A DNA stretch of 64,000 nt from Caulobacter sp. FWC2. GTDB taxonomy: Bacteria; Pseudomonadota; Alphaproteobacteria; Caulobacterales; Caulobacteraceae. The notes under the pieces are model-generated. The model did no database searches. It saw only the letters and a program-made list of their open reading frames with translations, and was not told the origin of the DNA. Numbering within the stretch: position 1 is the first letter of the stretch; each line of letters starts with the position of its first letter. Below, one piece after another: positions 32,833 through 41,228 of the stretch. Location of the stretch: contig NZ_PEBF01000001.1 in assembly GCF_002742625.1 (NCBI RefSeq), positions 434,001 through 498,000 of the forward strand, written 5' to 3'. The position numbers and the translations under genes are program-made.

Positions 32833-34664
32833 GCCGCCAGCCCTTCGATCATCGCCTTGATCCGGTCGGTGACCAGCAACAGCTCAGCGTCGATCTCGGC
32901 CAGGTCGCGCGGCGGTTCGAACACATAGAAGTGGCGGTTGAAGGGGATCTCGTAGCCGGTCTTGGTCTTGTCGGCGTCGATCCAGGCGTCGGGGGCGTGG
33001 GGTAGGACCTCGCGGGAGAAATAGGTCTCGACGTCCTCGGACAACGGCACGTTCTCGGTGTCGCGGCGGGCGCTGTCGGCCAACGGCTTGCCCTTGGCCT
33101 TGCCCTTCTGGCCGACCACGGGCGCTCCGGCCTCGTCCAGCAGCGGCCGCTCGACCGTGATGGTGCGATAGCCGAAGGCTGCGTTGGCGAAGATCCGCGA
33201 CAGCGGCGCCAGCTTGACCTTGCCGCCCTCGGGCGCGGCGGGCGGGGTTTCGCCGGAGCGGACCACGACCTTGCCGGCCTCCTTGCCGGCGGCGTCGACC
33301 AGGGTGGCGATCTGGGCATCCACGAAGTCGCCGAACAGCCGGGTGACCAGGGCGATGTCGTCCTCGCCCATCTCCTTGCGCTTGGAGCCCAGGGACTTGC
33401 GCATCTTCTTCCAGAAGCCGCTGGCGTCGATCAGCTGCAGCTTGCCCTTGCGGGCGGCCGGCTTCTTGTTGGAGACGATCCAGACATAGGTGGCGATGCC
33501 GGTGTTGTAGAACATGTCGGTCGGCAGGGCGATGATGGCCTCGACCAGGTCGTTCTCCAGCAAGTAGCGGCGGATCTCGCTTTCGCCGCTGCCGGCTCCG
33601 CCGGTGAACAGGGGCGAGCCGTTCAGGACGATGCCGAACCGGCTGCCGCCATCGACCGCCGGCCGCATCTTGGACAGCAGGTGCAGCAGGAAGAGCAGGG
33701 ACCCGTCCGAAACGCGCGGCAGGCCGGGACCGAAACGGCCGGCGAAGCCCTGCTGCTCGTGCTCGGCGCGTACGATCTTCTCGACCTTCTTCCACTCCAC
33801 GCCGAACGGCGGGTTGGACAGCATGTAGTCGAACTTCTGGGCGTGGTGTCCGTCGTCTGACAGGGTGTTGCCGAACGCGATGTTGTCGACGGGCTGGCCC
33901 TTGATCAGCATGTCGGCCTTACAGATGGCGTAGGACTCCGGGTTCAGCTCCTGGCCATACATCGAGAGCTTGGCGCCGGGATTGTGCTGCGCCAGGCGTT
34001 CCTCGGCGACGGACAGCATGCCGCCCGTGCCAGCCGTCGGGTCATAGATGGCGCGCACCGCGCCCGGTTCGCTGAGAGCGATGTCGTCCTCAACGAAGAT
34101 CAGCTCGACCATCAAGCGGATGACCTCGCGCGGGGTGAAGTGCTCCCCGGCTGTTTCGTTCGATAGTTCGGCGAACTTGCGTATCAGCTCCTCGAAAACG
34201 AGGCCCATCTGGTGGTTGTCGACGACCTCGGGGTGGAGGTCGATCGCCGCGAACTTCTCGGTCACTAGGTAGAGAAGCTTCGCTTCGACCAGCGCGTCGA
34301 TCTGAGCGAAGAACTTGAAGCGCTCGAAGATGTCTCTGACCGCTGGTGAGAAGGCTCGCAGATAGGCATTCAGGTTGGACTCGATGTTGTCCGGGTCACC
34401 CAGCAGGCGCTTCAGGTCTAACCTGTGCGTGTTGTAGAAACCGGCGCCTGAAGTCCGGCGCAGGAACGGGTCTGGATCGACGCCTTGGGCGACGCGCTTG
34501 TCGTGTTCTGCCAGTGTCGCGGCCTTGGTCGGTTCGAGTACGCAGTCCAGACGGCGCAGCACCGTGAACGGTAGGATGACCTTGCCGTAGTCCGCCTGCT
34601 TGAAGCTGCCGCGCAGGAGGTCGGCCACCGACCAGATGAAGGCCGACAAGGACTGTTGGTTCAT
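32829..34664 (-). CDS. hsdM: Type I restriction-modification methyltransferase HsdM
   Basis: A 611-residue N6-adenine methyltransferase. The N-terminal helical domain begins [16 protein letters not shown] frame open to 34721 exists, but the ATG at 34664 gives the family's standard N-terminus. SAM-binding motif I is in [18 protein letters not shown], and catalytic motif IV is NPPFG in [13 protein letters not shown]. Motif X is in [17 protein letters not shown]. Full length and intact, so the host is presumably methylated and protected. It is the first gene of the leftward hsd operon and is overlapped by hsdS. A 98-bp gap separates it from the EVE-HNH gene upstream, which reads in the same direction. 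Confidence 0.96.
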   Translation of the reverse strand: MNQQSLSAFIWSVADLLRGSFKQADYGKVILPFTVLRRLDCVLEPTKAATLAEHDKRVAQGVDPDPFLRRTSGAGFYNTHRLDLKRLLGDPDNIESNLNAYLRAFSPAVRDIFERFKFFAQIDALVEAKLLYLVTEKFAAIDLHPEVVDNHQMGLVFEELIRKFAELSNETAGEHFTPREVIRLMVELIFVEDDIALSEPGAVRAIYDPTAGTGGMLSVAEERLAQHNPGAKLSMYGQELNPESYAICKADMLIKGQPVDNIAFGNTLSDDGHHAQKFDYMLSNPPFGVEWKKVEKIVRAEHEQQGFAGRFGPGLPRVSDGSLLFLLHLLSKMRPAVDGGSRFGIVLNGSPLFTGGAGSGESEIRRYLLENDLVEAIIALPTDMFYNTGIATYVWIVSNKKPAARKGKLQLIDASGFWKKMRKSLGSKRKEMGEDDIALVTRLFGDFVDAQIATLVDAAGKEAGKVVVRSGETPPAAPEGGKVKLAPLSRIFANAAFGYRTITVERPLLDEAGAPVVGQKGKAKGKPLADSARRDTENVPLSEDVETYFSREVLPHAPDAWIDADKTKTGYEIPFNRHFYVFEPPRDLAEIDAELLLVTDRIKAMIEGLAA

Positions 34665-34762
34665 GGATGGTACGCTCCCCAAGACAACGCCAGATAGACC
34701 AAGGCGCAGGTCTTCGCGCAAGGTCTAGGTGGCGTGCGCCAGCGTCAGATGCGGACGTGATA

Positions 34763-35752
34763 TCAAGCCACGAAGACGTTGGCGCGATGATCGGCCATGT
34801 AGCGCGTCTGAGCTGACGCAAAGGCATTGGCGTTCCAGCTTGCCCCGACGTCCCCAAAGCCTGGCTGCCCCCAGTTCAAATGGTCGAGGCCTAGACGGCG
34901 CAGGTCTTCGCGATCGACCCGCGGCGAAACCAGAACTTCGCCGTCGTCGTGGAAGCTGATGAAGCCGCGGTCGAAGAGCAGATCGGCGTCCGGGGTAAGA
35001 AGCAAACCGTTCGCGCCATCGAGGCGCTCCTGGGCCGATGCGCAAAGGCGCCATGGCTTGATGTGGCTGGCGATCAGAAGGGCTGGATTGCTGACTCCAG
35101 TGAGTCTGCAGCACCGCTCCATCGCCTCGACATTTGCTCGGAACTTGCCTTGGCCGCGGCGGGCTTGGATCACGCTCCGCCTCACAGTGTCATCCAATGT
35201 CAGATCGCTAGCGATCCGCTGCTCAACGGTGTCCTCAAGCAGGTCGTTCACAACCTCAAAACTAAGGCTATTAGCGCCCGCGCGGTGCAGGGTGACGGCA
35301 TCGAACGTTGTGACCGCTGTGATGGTGTCAAAGAGATCCTGCGCGATTTCGGCGAGGTACGCCTTCTGGTTTCCTGCTCCATTGCCAGGATTCAGAGGGG
35401 AATAGCGGCGGGGCAATAACGGGCGGATGACATCGATCATCGCCTTGGGGCTCACCGGACGCGCGAGCTGGACCCAGAACACTGGAAGGAGCCAACCCTC
35501 GTCACTCCAGTTTGACCCGGTCGTGCCGAACTCAGCAGGCTTGGGCGCGGTGAACGCAAAATCTGTAACGCGCCCAACATACCGAACGGCTTGGCCGGAG
35601 TAGGAGAGAACCAGATCGCCTGGAGAGGCGCGCCGCATGTTTTTATAGAATTCGCTGCGCGCGCCGTTGCTCTCGGTCTTTGGCGACCAGAGATACTGGC
35701 CCTCGACTTCCTGTCGCGCCGTCTGATTGTGGTTCACCCACCAGAATTGCAT
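34763..35752 (-). CDS. EVE-like/HNH fusion protein (putative modified-DNA nuclease)
   Basis: A 329-residue protein with two parts. The N-terminal 130 residues (FWWVNHNQTARQEVEGQYLW, then PGDLVLSYSGQAVRYVGRV) have the look of an EVE/PUA-like beta-barrel, a fold used to read modified bases. The C-terminal part is an HNH_2-type nuclease domain: CRLTGVSNPALLIASHIKPW, then NGLLLTPDADLLFDRGFISF, with the SHIKPW histidine as a metal/catalytic residue. Proteins pairing a modified-base reader with a nuclease act as modification-dependent restriction enzymes. The start overlaps the preceding HNH gene by 110 bp in another frame. It reads leftward into the hsd operon and may be cotranscribed with it. The HNH call is firm; the EVE call is by pattern. 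Confidence 0.75.
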   Translation of the reverse strand: MQFWWVNHNQTARQEVEGQYLWSPKTESNGARSEFYKNMRRASPGDLVLSYSGQAVRYVGRVTDFAFTAPKPAEFGTTGSNWSDEGWLLPVFWVQLARPVSPKAMIDVIRPLLPRRYSPLNPGNGAGNQKAYLAEIAQDLFDTITAVTTFDAVTLHRAGANSLSFEVVNDLLEDTVEQRIASDLTLDDTVRRSVIQARRGQGKFRANVEAMERCCRLTGVSNPALLIASHIKPWRLCASAQERLDGANGLLLTPDADLLFDRGFISFHDDGEVLVSPRVDREDLRRLGLDHLNWGQPGFGDVGASWNANAFASAQTRYMADHRANVFVA

Positions 35753-36116
35753 CGTCGCGCAGGCTATCGCGAAAATTGGCCTTAGCTAGAGCCAGGCCCG
35801 AGATTTCCGCGTTCAGCGGCGAGCGTTGAGTGCTGGGCACGGAAAATCTCAAGCTGGACTGCGCGACCTGCACCACGAGATAAAAGCCGGCAAAGCACGG
35901 CTCCGCGCCGCGCGCTTCGTTGCAGGCTCGGCATGCCGCGACCGTGTTCCACCAATTCCGCCGGCCGCCTCGGCTGCGCAGAATTAAGTGGTCTACGGTC
36001 GCAGTGTCTAATCCTGGTCCGTCCATAGCCATGACCCGCGCGCAATAGGCGCAGCGCCAGTTTTGAGCCTCGGCAAGGCGCAGTCGTAGGTAGCGCTTGT
36101 CAGCTTGGCGGGTCAT
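35643..36116 (-). CDS. HNH endonuclease
   Basis: A 157-residue protein. The first 75 residues are a compact classical HNH domain: WRCAYCARVM (zinc pair), TVDHLILRSRGG (catalytic DH), NWWNTVAACRACNEARG (second zinc pair and the final N). The remaining 80 residues have no recognisable motif and read over the start of the next gene in another frame for 110 bp. The true C-terminus may be functional or simply a read-on. It starts 10 bp after the preceding gene and is cotranscribed with the EVE-HNH gene. Two adjacent HNH genes suggest a cooperating pair or serial capture. A homing-type enzyme is an alternative. Confidence 0.8.
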   Translation of the reverse strand: MTRQADKRYLRLRLAEAQNWRCAYCARVMAMDGPGLDTATVDHLILRSRGGRRNWWNTVAACRACNEARGAEPCFAGFYLVVQVAQSSLRFSVPSTQRSPLNAEISGLALAKANFRDSLRDDAILVGEPQSDGATGSRGPVSLVAKDREQRRAQRIL

Positions 36117-36126
36117 GGCGTGGCGC

Positions 36127-36579
36127 TTAGAGGACCTGAGTCCGGATCGTATTCGCGTCGAACTCGATCCAGTTAGGCGCAGCGTCTATGGCCGGCGGAG
36201 TTCGCTGGTAGAGTGCTCCATAGTAGAGCAGGCGGCCTTCGCCGCTGAAGATGGCCGCGTGGCTCGGCTTTCGCCACGAGTGCCCGAGCGGTCCGAACTG
36301 CACCACCGTCTTGTTGGCGAGAACGTATCGCGGTCCGCTGCGTGCGAACTCCAGCTTCTGCCTCTCATACCCCGAGGTCTCAAGCTCCTCATAGCCTCGG
36401 TCATTGGGGAGCGGTGGGCAGACGAGAAGCCCGATCTCCAGGTTGTCGGGTAGCTCGGAACTCAGTCGCATGGAGAGGGCAGGGCCCAGGTCGACAGAGT
36501 ATTGGTACGGGCGCTCGCGCTTCGCGTTGGTTGCGTTCCTTAGCAGCGCGCCGCCAGCCTTTCCGGGGACTTCAGTCAT
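36127..36579 (-). CDS. Phage-tail-like small protein
   Basis: A 150-residue protein with the chosen start at 36579 (MTEVPGKAGG). A longer frame to 36726 is open but runs into AT-rich non-coding-looking DNA. The pattern LEIGLLVCPPLPND, then SGYERQKLEF, then HAAIFSGEGRLLYYGAL and a beta-rich end follows the layout of small phage tail-fibre-associated proteins (Gp80-like). In these, a conserved GYxRQ segment is followed by an H-A-I-F/Y hairpin ending in L-Y-G-x-L. No other phage structural genes are nearby. It is the first gene of a leftward run with the HNH and EVE-HNH genes. It could be a phage relic or a captured sensor/trigger protein. The resemblance is by eye only. Confidence 0.45.
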   Translation of the reverse strand: MTEVPGKAGGALLRNATNAKRERPYQYSVDLGPALSMRLSSELPDNLEIGLLVCPPLPNDRGYEELETSGYERQKLEFARSGPRYVLANKTVVQFGPLGHSWRKPSHAAIFSGEGRLLYYGALYQRTPPAIDAAPNWIEFDANTIRTQVL

Positions 36580-36908
36580 TCGGGTATCGCTATAAGTTGA
36601 TGATGTTTCTAAAACAGCAACTCCGAGGGGTGATGTAAATTGTATCGAAATGAAACGTCGCTTTGGATGTAACAATCGAAAATATAGATAAGTGCTTCCG
36701 GGGATAAATGACGCTAATATTGTCACTCGATGGGCTCACTGACGCCATTCGCGTCATTCGATTTTCATTGCCGCCGATCTTGACATTCGTCATCACGCGC
36801 TTGTGATAATTAGAGCGTTTCGGCGGGATTGGACCGACGAGGCACGTAAAGTGCCCGCATATGGACAATTAACTCGATATTTTAGGTTTAAGTGGCCATA
36901 TATGGCCG
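36580..36908. other. AT-rich divergent intergenic region before hipB
   Basis: This 329-bp stretch separates the leftward tail-like gene from rightward hipBA. It is visibly AT-rich and contains no supported gene. It holds the hipB operator palindromes and presumably both promoters. An open frame continues here from the tail-like gene, but it lacks a ribosome site and credible codon use. Confidence 0.5.
36841..36907. promoter_or_regulatory. hipBA operator palindromes
   Basis: A perfect 14-bp palindrome, GGCCATATATGGCC (36894-36907), ends one base before the hipB start codon. A second inverted repeat, GGCAC-N5-GTGCC, lies at 36841-36855. HipB-type antitoxins autorepress by binding palindromes in front of their own gene, so these are likely HipB or HipAB sites. 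Binding at the first would also cover the ribosome site region. Confidence 0.55.
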
Positions 36909-37220
36909 ATGTTGCGGACTATCTCAGAGATTCAAGCGGATCTTGCCGGGCGCATCCGAGCCCGCCGTATCGGCCTGCAGCTAACGCAGCGCGCGGCTTC
37001 GGAACGCGCGGGCGTGGCTTATCGGACCTGGCGGAGGTTGGAAGCCGACGGCTCTGCTTCGATCGAAGACATGATCAGGGCCTCGTTAGCTTTGCGCTGT
37101 GAAGTGCCTATTGATGAGCTGTTCCCGCCAACAGTGGCCCAGAGTCTGGATGAGCTTTTGGCGCAGCAAGCTAAAGCCAAGGCGGCGCCAAAGCGCGTTC
37201 GAAAGGCGAGACAATCGTGA
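36909..37220 (+). CDS. hipB: HipB-like antitoxin / XRE-family regulator
   Basis: A 103-residue protein with an XRE helix-turn-helix at about residues 12-70: AGRIRARRIGLQLTQRAASE, then AGVAYRTWRRLEADG and SIEDMIRASLALR. A basic C-terminal tail (KAKAAPKRVRKARQS) follows. It should bind DNA at the palindromes just upstream and neutralise the downstream HipA kinase. Its stop overlaps the hipA GTG start by four bases, giving coupled translation in the usual antitoxin-first order. Confidence 0.85.
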   Translation: MLRTISEIQADLAGRIRARRIGLQLTQRAASERAGVAYRTWRRLEADGSASIEDMIRASLALRCEVPIDELFPPTVAQSLDELLAQQAKAKAAPKRVRKARQS

Positions 37221-38473
37221 AGCTTCCCAGAGGGGCGCCGTTGCTGCTGGGGCTGCAGTTCTCGGACGCCGACGGCCCCACGCATGTTGGTCGAGTGGCT
37301 ATGTCTGGCGGCCTCGCGCAGCTTGAATGGTCCAGCGATGTGGTTCGGGCGCAACTCCCTGTCGATCCCATCCTCTATCCGCCCGAGCCCGGCCTTGTTG
37401 CCGCGCGGGGGCGCAAGTTTGAGGGGCTCCACGGCTTTCTAGCGGATAGCTTACCAGAGGGCTGGGGGCGGCTGCTGATGCGCCGGCGACTCGCGGGGCT
37501 GGATTACGACATCGAGGATCTGACCCCGCTAGAGCGTCTGTCGCTCGTGGGGTCTCAAGGTCGCGGTGCGCTAGTGTTCCAACCGGAGACCACGCCCGCG
37601 AATGAGTTCGATGCCCTCGACTTGGACGAGCTTGCCGCAGCTTCGGCCGAGATCCTCAACGGTGAGGAGGCCGCACTTGAGTCCACACTAGCCGACCTAG
37701 CTGGAGCGTCGGGTGGAGCGCGACCGAAAATCCATGTCGGCTTCGATGGAGCGGGGCGCATCTCTGTAAGCCATGGCGAACCCGCCAGTGGGCACGAGGC
37801 TTGGATCGTAAAGTTTCGTGCGACGAATGACCCAGTAGATATTGGCCCCATCGAGGCTGCCTACGCCGCCATGGCGGTAGCGGCCGGACTGGAAGTCAGC
37901 GAATACCGACTGCTTTCGGCCCAGCAAGGCCCGGGCTACTTTTCTACACGCCGCTTCGACCGCCCAAGGCCTGGCGCGCGGCTGCACATGGTGTCCTTGG
38001 CTGGAGCGATCGAGGCCGAACCCTCGGCGCCGACAGTCAGCTACGACACATTCCTCCGGGCCACCCAGGCGATCACGCGGCATGCGGAAGATGTGAAGGC
38101 GGCGTACCGGCGAGCCGTCTTTAACGTGCTGGCCTCCAACCGGGACGATCATGCGCGTCAGCATAGTTATCTCATGGATGCGCAAGGTGTCTGGCGTTTG
38201 GCTCCCGCCTACGACCTGACCTTTTCTCGCGGCCCGGGAGGGGAGCACTACTTGGCTGTCGAGGGCGAGGGGCGAACGCCGACCCATGCGCATTTTGCGT
38301 CGCTCGGTGCGCGCCATGGTTTGAGCGCGGCTATCATCGACCAGATCGTTTCGCAGGCTCGGGAGGCTGTCGCCGGCTGGGATCGCTTCGCCACAGAAGC
38401 CGGCGTGGGGGGAGCTTCCCGTAGATCGATATCGTCGGTCCTGGCAGACGTAGATCGCTCGTTCCGATCCTAA
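37217..38473 (+). CDS. hipA: HipA-like serine/threonine kinase toxin
   Basis: A 418-residue HipA-family kinase. In Escherichia coli HipA phosphorylates glutamyl-tRNA synthetase and causes growth arrest and persistence; the target here is unknown. The N-terminal domain contains LHGFLADSLPEGWGRLLM. The P-loop-like segment is SGGARPKIHVGF, the ATP-binding lysine is in AWIVKF, the catalytic loop is FNVLASNRDDHARQHSYL, and the metal-binding segment is LAPAYDLTFS. All kinase elements appear intact. It is the last gene before the right attachment site, a common place for an addiction module that stabilises an island. Confidence 0.9.
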   Translation: MKLPRGAPLLLGLQFSDADGPTHVGRVAMSGGLAQLEWSSDVVRAQLPVDPILYPPEPGLVAARGRKFEGLHGFLADSLPEGWGRLLMRRRLAGLDYDIEDLTPLERLSLVGSQGRGALVFQPETTPANEFDALDLDELAAASAEILNGEEAALESTLADLAGASGGARPKIHVGFDGAGRISVSHGEPASGHEAWIVKFRATNDPVDIGPIEAAYAAMAVAAGLEVSEYRLLSAQQGPGYFSTRRFDRPRPGARLHMVSLAGAIEAEPSAPTVSYDTFLRATQAITRHAEDVKAAYRRAVFNVLASNRDDHARQHSYLMDAQGVWRLAPAYDLTFSRGPGGEHYLAVEGEGRTPTHAHFASLGARHGLSAAIIDQIVSQAREAVAGWDRFATEAGVGGASRRSISSVLADVDRSFRS

Positions 38474-38557
38474 AGGTCCGCAGACTAACGGGCTGGACTT
38501 AGAGAGAGTTTCTTGCTCATATTGGCTCGATCTTTCGGCGGGCGATATTTTCCCCAA

Positions 38558-38575
38558 TTCTCCATACATGGAGAA
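38558..38575. repeat. 18-bp palindrome near the right island end
   Basis: TTCTCCAT-AC-ATGGAGAA is a perfect 8-bp inverted repeat with a 2-bp centre. It lies in an AT-rich stretch between hipA and the right attachment site, 70 bp from the core. It could be an integrase or accessory-protein binding site, or a hipA terminator; the small loop and following A-rich tract leave both open. Confidence 0.35.
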
Positions 38576-38644
38576 AAATTACAGAGATCATTTAATTTAC
38601 ATTGATATCCGAGAAGTCTGTGAAAGAGATAGACTTGTCAGCAA

Positions 38645-38691
38645 ACTACGAATCTGAGGGTCGGACGTTCGAATCGTTCCGGGCGCGCCAT
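38645..38691 (+). repeat. Right attachment site (attR) of the island, tRNA-Arg 3' copy
   Basis: A 47-base perfect copy of 4100-4146, carrying the anticodon-loop to CCA portion of tRNA-Arg without its 5' half, so it is not a functional tRNA. It defines the right boundary of the island. The 281 bp beyond it, up to the receptor gene, contain no supported gene apart from a leader hairpin. Confidence 0.93.
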
Positions 38692-38933
38692 TTTCTCCCC
38701 GACATCGTTTGAAGGCGTTGCGGTCTCAATCATTGACCCGCTTTTTGCGCGTCGCCATCGTGGCGGTCGCGACTGGCTCGTCGGTGCTTGATGTCGTCCT
38801 CGGCGCATTCCCCTGGCCTCGCCTCCGATCGGATTTCCCCCGGTGTCGAGACGGCGGTTAGAGAAGCTTGGCCCGTAGGGAGGAAATCTTCCTTTCAATT
38901 CCCATTCAATAGGTAGGAATTATTCGGGCAAGA

Positions 38934-38955
38934 CGACGCGTTTCTTTCCGCGTCG
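38934..38955 (+). promoter_or_regulatory. Leader hairpin before the TonB-dependent receptor gene
   Basis: CGACGCG (38934-38940) and CGCGTCG (38949-38955) form a 7-bp stem with an 8-base loop, ending 17 bases before the TTG start and just upstream of the AAGGGGGA ribosome site. It could affect translation or act as a protein site. No known riboswitch is recognised. Confidence 0.3.
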
Positions 38956-38972
38956 CCAAGGGGGATAGAGCG

Positions 38973-41204
38973 TTGATCAAGCGTCTTCTTATCGGAACCG
39001 CCGCGGGCGCCTTAGGCGCGGCTTTCGCGGGCGGGGCGTGGGCCCAGTCCGGCGTTCAGACGTCCGGCGACGCCGCAGTTGAGCAGGTGATCGTCACCGC
39101 TCAGCGTCGCGAGCAATCGGCCCAGGACGTCGGCGTGGCCCTGTCGGTGATCTCGGGCGAGCAGCTGGTCGCGCGCGGCGTCGCCACGGTTAACCAGTTG
39201 CAGTACGCTACGCCGAGCCTGGAGATCACGCCCCAGTTCGGAAGCGGTCAGCCCAGCTTCCGCCTGCGCGGCGTGGGCTTCGACGATTACGCCTCGAACA
39301 ACTCCTCGACCGTCGGCGTCAGCGTCGACGAGGTGGCCTATCCGATCCAGGCCCAGACCCAAGGGTTGCTGTTCGATATCGCCCGCGTGGAAGTGCTGCG
39401 CGGCCCGCAGGGCACGCTGTACGGCCGCAACACCACCGGCGGCGCGATCAACTTCATCACCAACCGACCGACCAGCGCGTTGGCTGCCGGCGTGACCGCC
39501 GAATACGACAACAACGATGCGTTCAAGGCCGAGGGCTATGTGTCCGGTCCGCTCAGCGACACGCTCAGCGGTCGCGTGGCTTTCGTCACCGACCAGGGCG
39601 GCGGCTGGCAGAAGAACCGCGCCACGGGCCAGAAGCTGGGCGACAAGGACACCAGCTCGGTGCGCGGCCAACTGGCCTGGACGCCCAACGACAGGGCAGA
39701 CTTCCTGCTCAGCATCCACGCCGGCTATGACAAGTCCGAGCCGACCGGACTCTATCTGTTCAATCCGCTGGGCTATAACGCCAGCCTGGCGACCATTCCG
39801 GCCGACGGCAGCCGCAAGAACACCGGCTGGGGCGGCTCGGCCGCCTTCGCGACGCTGACCGGCATCGCCGCCAACGCCAAGCCGTTCCACGACACCAAGA
39901 GCAGCGGAGCCTCGCTGCGGGCGCACGGCGAGACCGACGGCGTCGACCTGGTGTCGATCACGTCTTACGAAAAGCTGCACCGCAAGGAATACAACGACTG
40001 GGACGCCTCGCCCTACGCCTATGCCGGCACCTATTTCGACACCGACGCCAAGGTCTTCTCGCAGGAGCTGCGCGCCTCGTCGAAGACCGAGGGCCCGCTG
40101 CAATGGCTGGTCGGCGGCTACTATTCGCGCGAGACCATCAATGAGGCCTTCTATTCCGACTTCTACCAGTCGCTGCTGTTCGACACCCGCACGACCTACA
40201 GCCAGAAGGTCCGCTCGGCCTCGCTGTTTGGCCAGGTGGAATACGCGCTTAGCGATAGGCTGAAACTGGTGGCTGGCCTGCGCGGAGAAGACGAGAAGCG
40301 CCAGCAGTTCGACTTCGTCACGGCCGGCGTCTTCGCCCCCGGCGCGCCGCCGACCAACTTCAGCCCGACCGACGACAAGTCGCTGAAGAACAAGTCAGTG
40401 ACCGGCAAGCTGGCTCTCGAGTACAGGCCGGTCGACGGCGTGCTGCTGTATGCCAGCGTCAGCAAGGGCACGAAGTCGGGCGGCTTCACGTCGTACAATC
40501 GTGGGGACGCCGCAGCCGTCGACGGCTTCAAGCCCGAGACCCTGTGGGCCTACGAGACCGGCTTCAAGTCCAGCTTCGCGGCCAACACGGTCCAGCTGAA
40601 CGGCTCGATCTTCTACTACGACTACAAGAACCAGCAGATCCAGTCGGCGATCTACGACATCAACAACGGCCCGATCGGCGCCATCGTCAACGCTCAGAAG
40701 TCGCACCTGTACGGCGGCGAGCTGGAGCTGACCTGGCGTCCCGTTCCGGCCCTGCGGATCGGCCAGTCGCTGGGCTACAAGGCCGGCAAGTTCGACAAGT
40801 ACCTGAACGACTTGGACATCCCCGCCAGCGTCGCGGCCAAGCGCGCTGTCTTTATTGACCGCACCGGCGCCAAGGTCGGCTTCCCGCCGCTCAGCTACGG
40901 CGGCGACATCGCCTACACCTGGGCGGTCGGCGACTTCGAGGTCGAGGCGCAAGGCAACTATGCCTTCCACGACAAGACCAAGCCGTTGCTGCTAGGCGCG
41001 CGCTACGACGTCGACAGCTACTGGCTGGCCAACGCCAGCGTGACGGTGTCGCCGGCCAAGGGGCCTTGGGCGCTGACCGCATTCGCGCGCAACGTCTTCA
41101 ACACCAGGTACGACCTGACGCGGAACTTCTTCCTGCCGCTGATCGACATCGCCGCGCCCGGCCAGCCGGCGACCTATGGCCTTCGCGCCCAGTATCGCTT
41201 CTAG
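38973..41204 (+). CDS. TonB-dependent outer-membrane receptor
   Basis: A 743-residue outer-membrane receptor. It starts at a TTG preceded by AAGGGGGA and has a signal peptide ending at GGAWAQ. Near the mature N-terminus, VEQVIVTAQRREQ serves as the TonB-box region. The plug domain shows VEVLRGPQGTLYGRNTTGGAINF, the strong plug signature, and the beta-barrel ends in the aromatic LRAQYRF. This type (LRGPQGTLYGRN) is abundant in Caulobacterales and sphingomonads and imports diverse organic nutrients as well as iron chelates. A periplasmic or membrane hydrolase and a peptide-type ABC transporter lie downstream, so a peptide, amide or ester substrate is more likely than iron. The substrate is inferred. 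Confidence 0.95.
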   Translation: MIKRLLIGTAAGALGAAFAGGAWAQSGVQTSGDAAVEQVIVTAQRREQSAQDVGVALSVISGEQLVARGVATVNQLQYATPSLEITPQFGSGQPSFRLRGVGFDDYASNNSSTVGVSVDEVAYPIQAQTQGLLFDIARVEVLRGPQGTLYGRNTTGGAINFITNRPTSALAAGVTAEYDNNDAFKAEGYVSGPLSDTLSGRVAFVTDQGGGWQKNRATGQKLGDKDTSSVRGQLAWTPNDRADFLLSIHAGYDKSEPTGLYLFNPLGYNASLATIPADGSRKNTGWGGSAAFATLTGIAANAKPFHDTKSSGASLRAHGETDGVDLVSITSYEKLHRKEYNDWDASPYAYAGTYFDTDAKVFSQELRASSKTEGPLQWLVGGYYSRETINEAFYSDFYQSLLFDTRTTYSQKVRSASLFGQVEYALSDRLKLVAGLRGEDEKRQQFDFVTAGVFAPGAPPTNFSPTDDKSLKNKSVTGKLALEYRPVDGVLLYASVSKGTKSGGFTSYNRGDAAAVDGFKPETLWAYETGFKSSFAANTVQLNGSIFYYDYKNQQIQSAIYDINNGPIGAIVNAQKSHLYGGELELTWRPVPALRIGQSLGYKAGKFDKYLNDLDIPASVAAKRAVFIDRTGAKVGFPPLSYGGDIAYTWAVGDFEVEAQGNYAFHDKTKPLLLGARYDVDSYWLANASVTVSPAKGPWALTAFARNVFNTRYDLTRNFFLPLIDIAAPGQPATYGLRAQYRF

Positions 41205-41228
41205 TCACGACCGTCGGGGAGACCGCCC

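Larger units (their letters stand above)
4100..38691. mobile_element. 34.6-kb defence island integrated at tRNA-Arg
   Basis: The region is bounded by a 47-bp perfect direct repeat of the tRNA-Arg 3' half (4100-4146 and 38645-38691). A tyrosine integrase gene lies just inside the left end and points toward the tRNA, the classic layout of an integrative genomic island. The cargo is almost entirely defence and mobility: integrase, HTH protein, serine recombinase, a DISARM-type operon, a HEPN-like gene, an ATPase module, Type I restriction-modification, HNH proteins and hipBA. Many intergenic stretches are visibly AT-richer than the flanking chromosome, which supports transfer. I see no conjugation genes, replication genes or phage packaging genes, so movement would need a helper or simple excision and uptake. 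Confidence 0.9.

Noticed and set aside
4146..38644. Integrative conjugative element
   Set aside because: No relaxase, coupling protein or type IV secretion genes are present between the attachment sites.
4100..38691. CRISPR array, retron or complete prophage in the island
   Set aside because: I saw no regular repeat-spacer units, reverse transcriptase motifs or capsid, terminase or portal genes.
38638..38898. Leftward open frame ending PERFERPTLRFVVC
   Set aside because: It is another translation of the tRNA-Arg 3' copy at attR, with no ribosome site or conserved protein.
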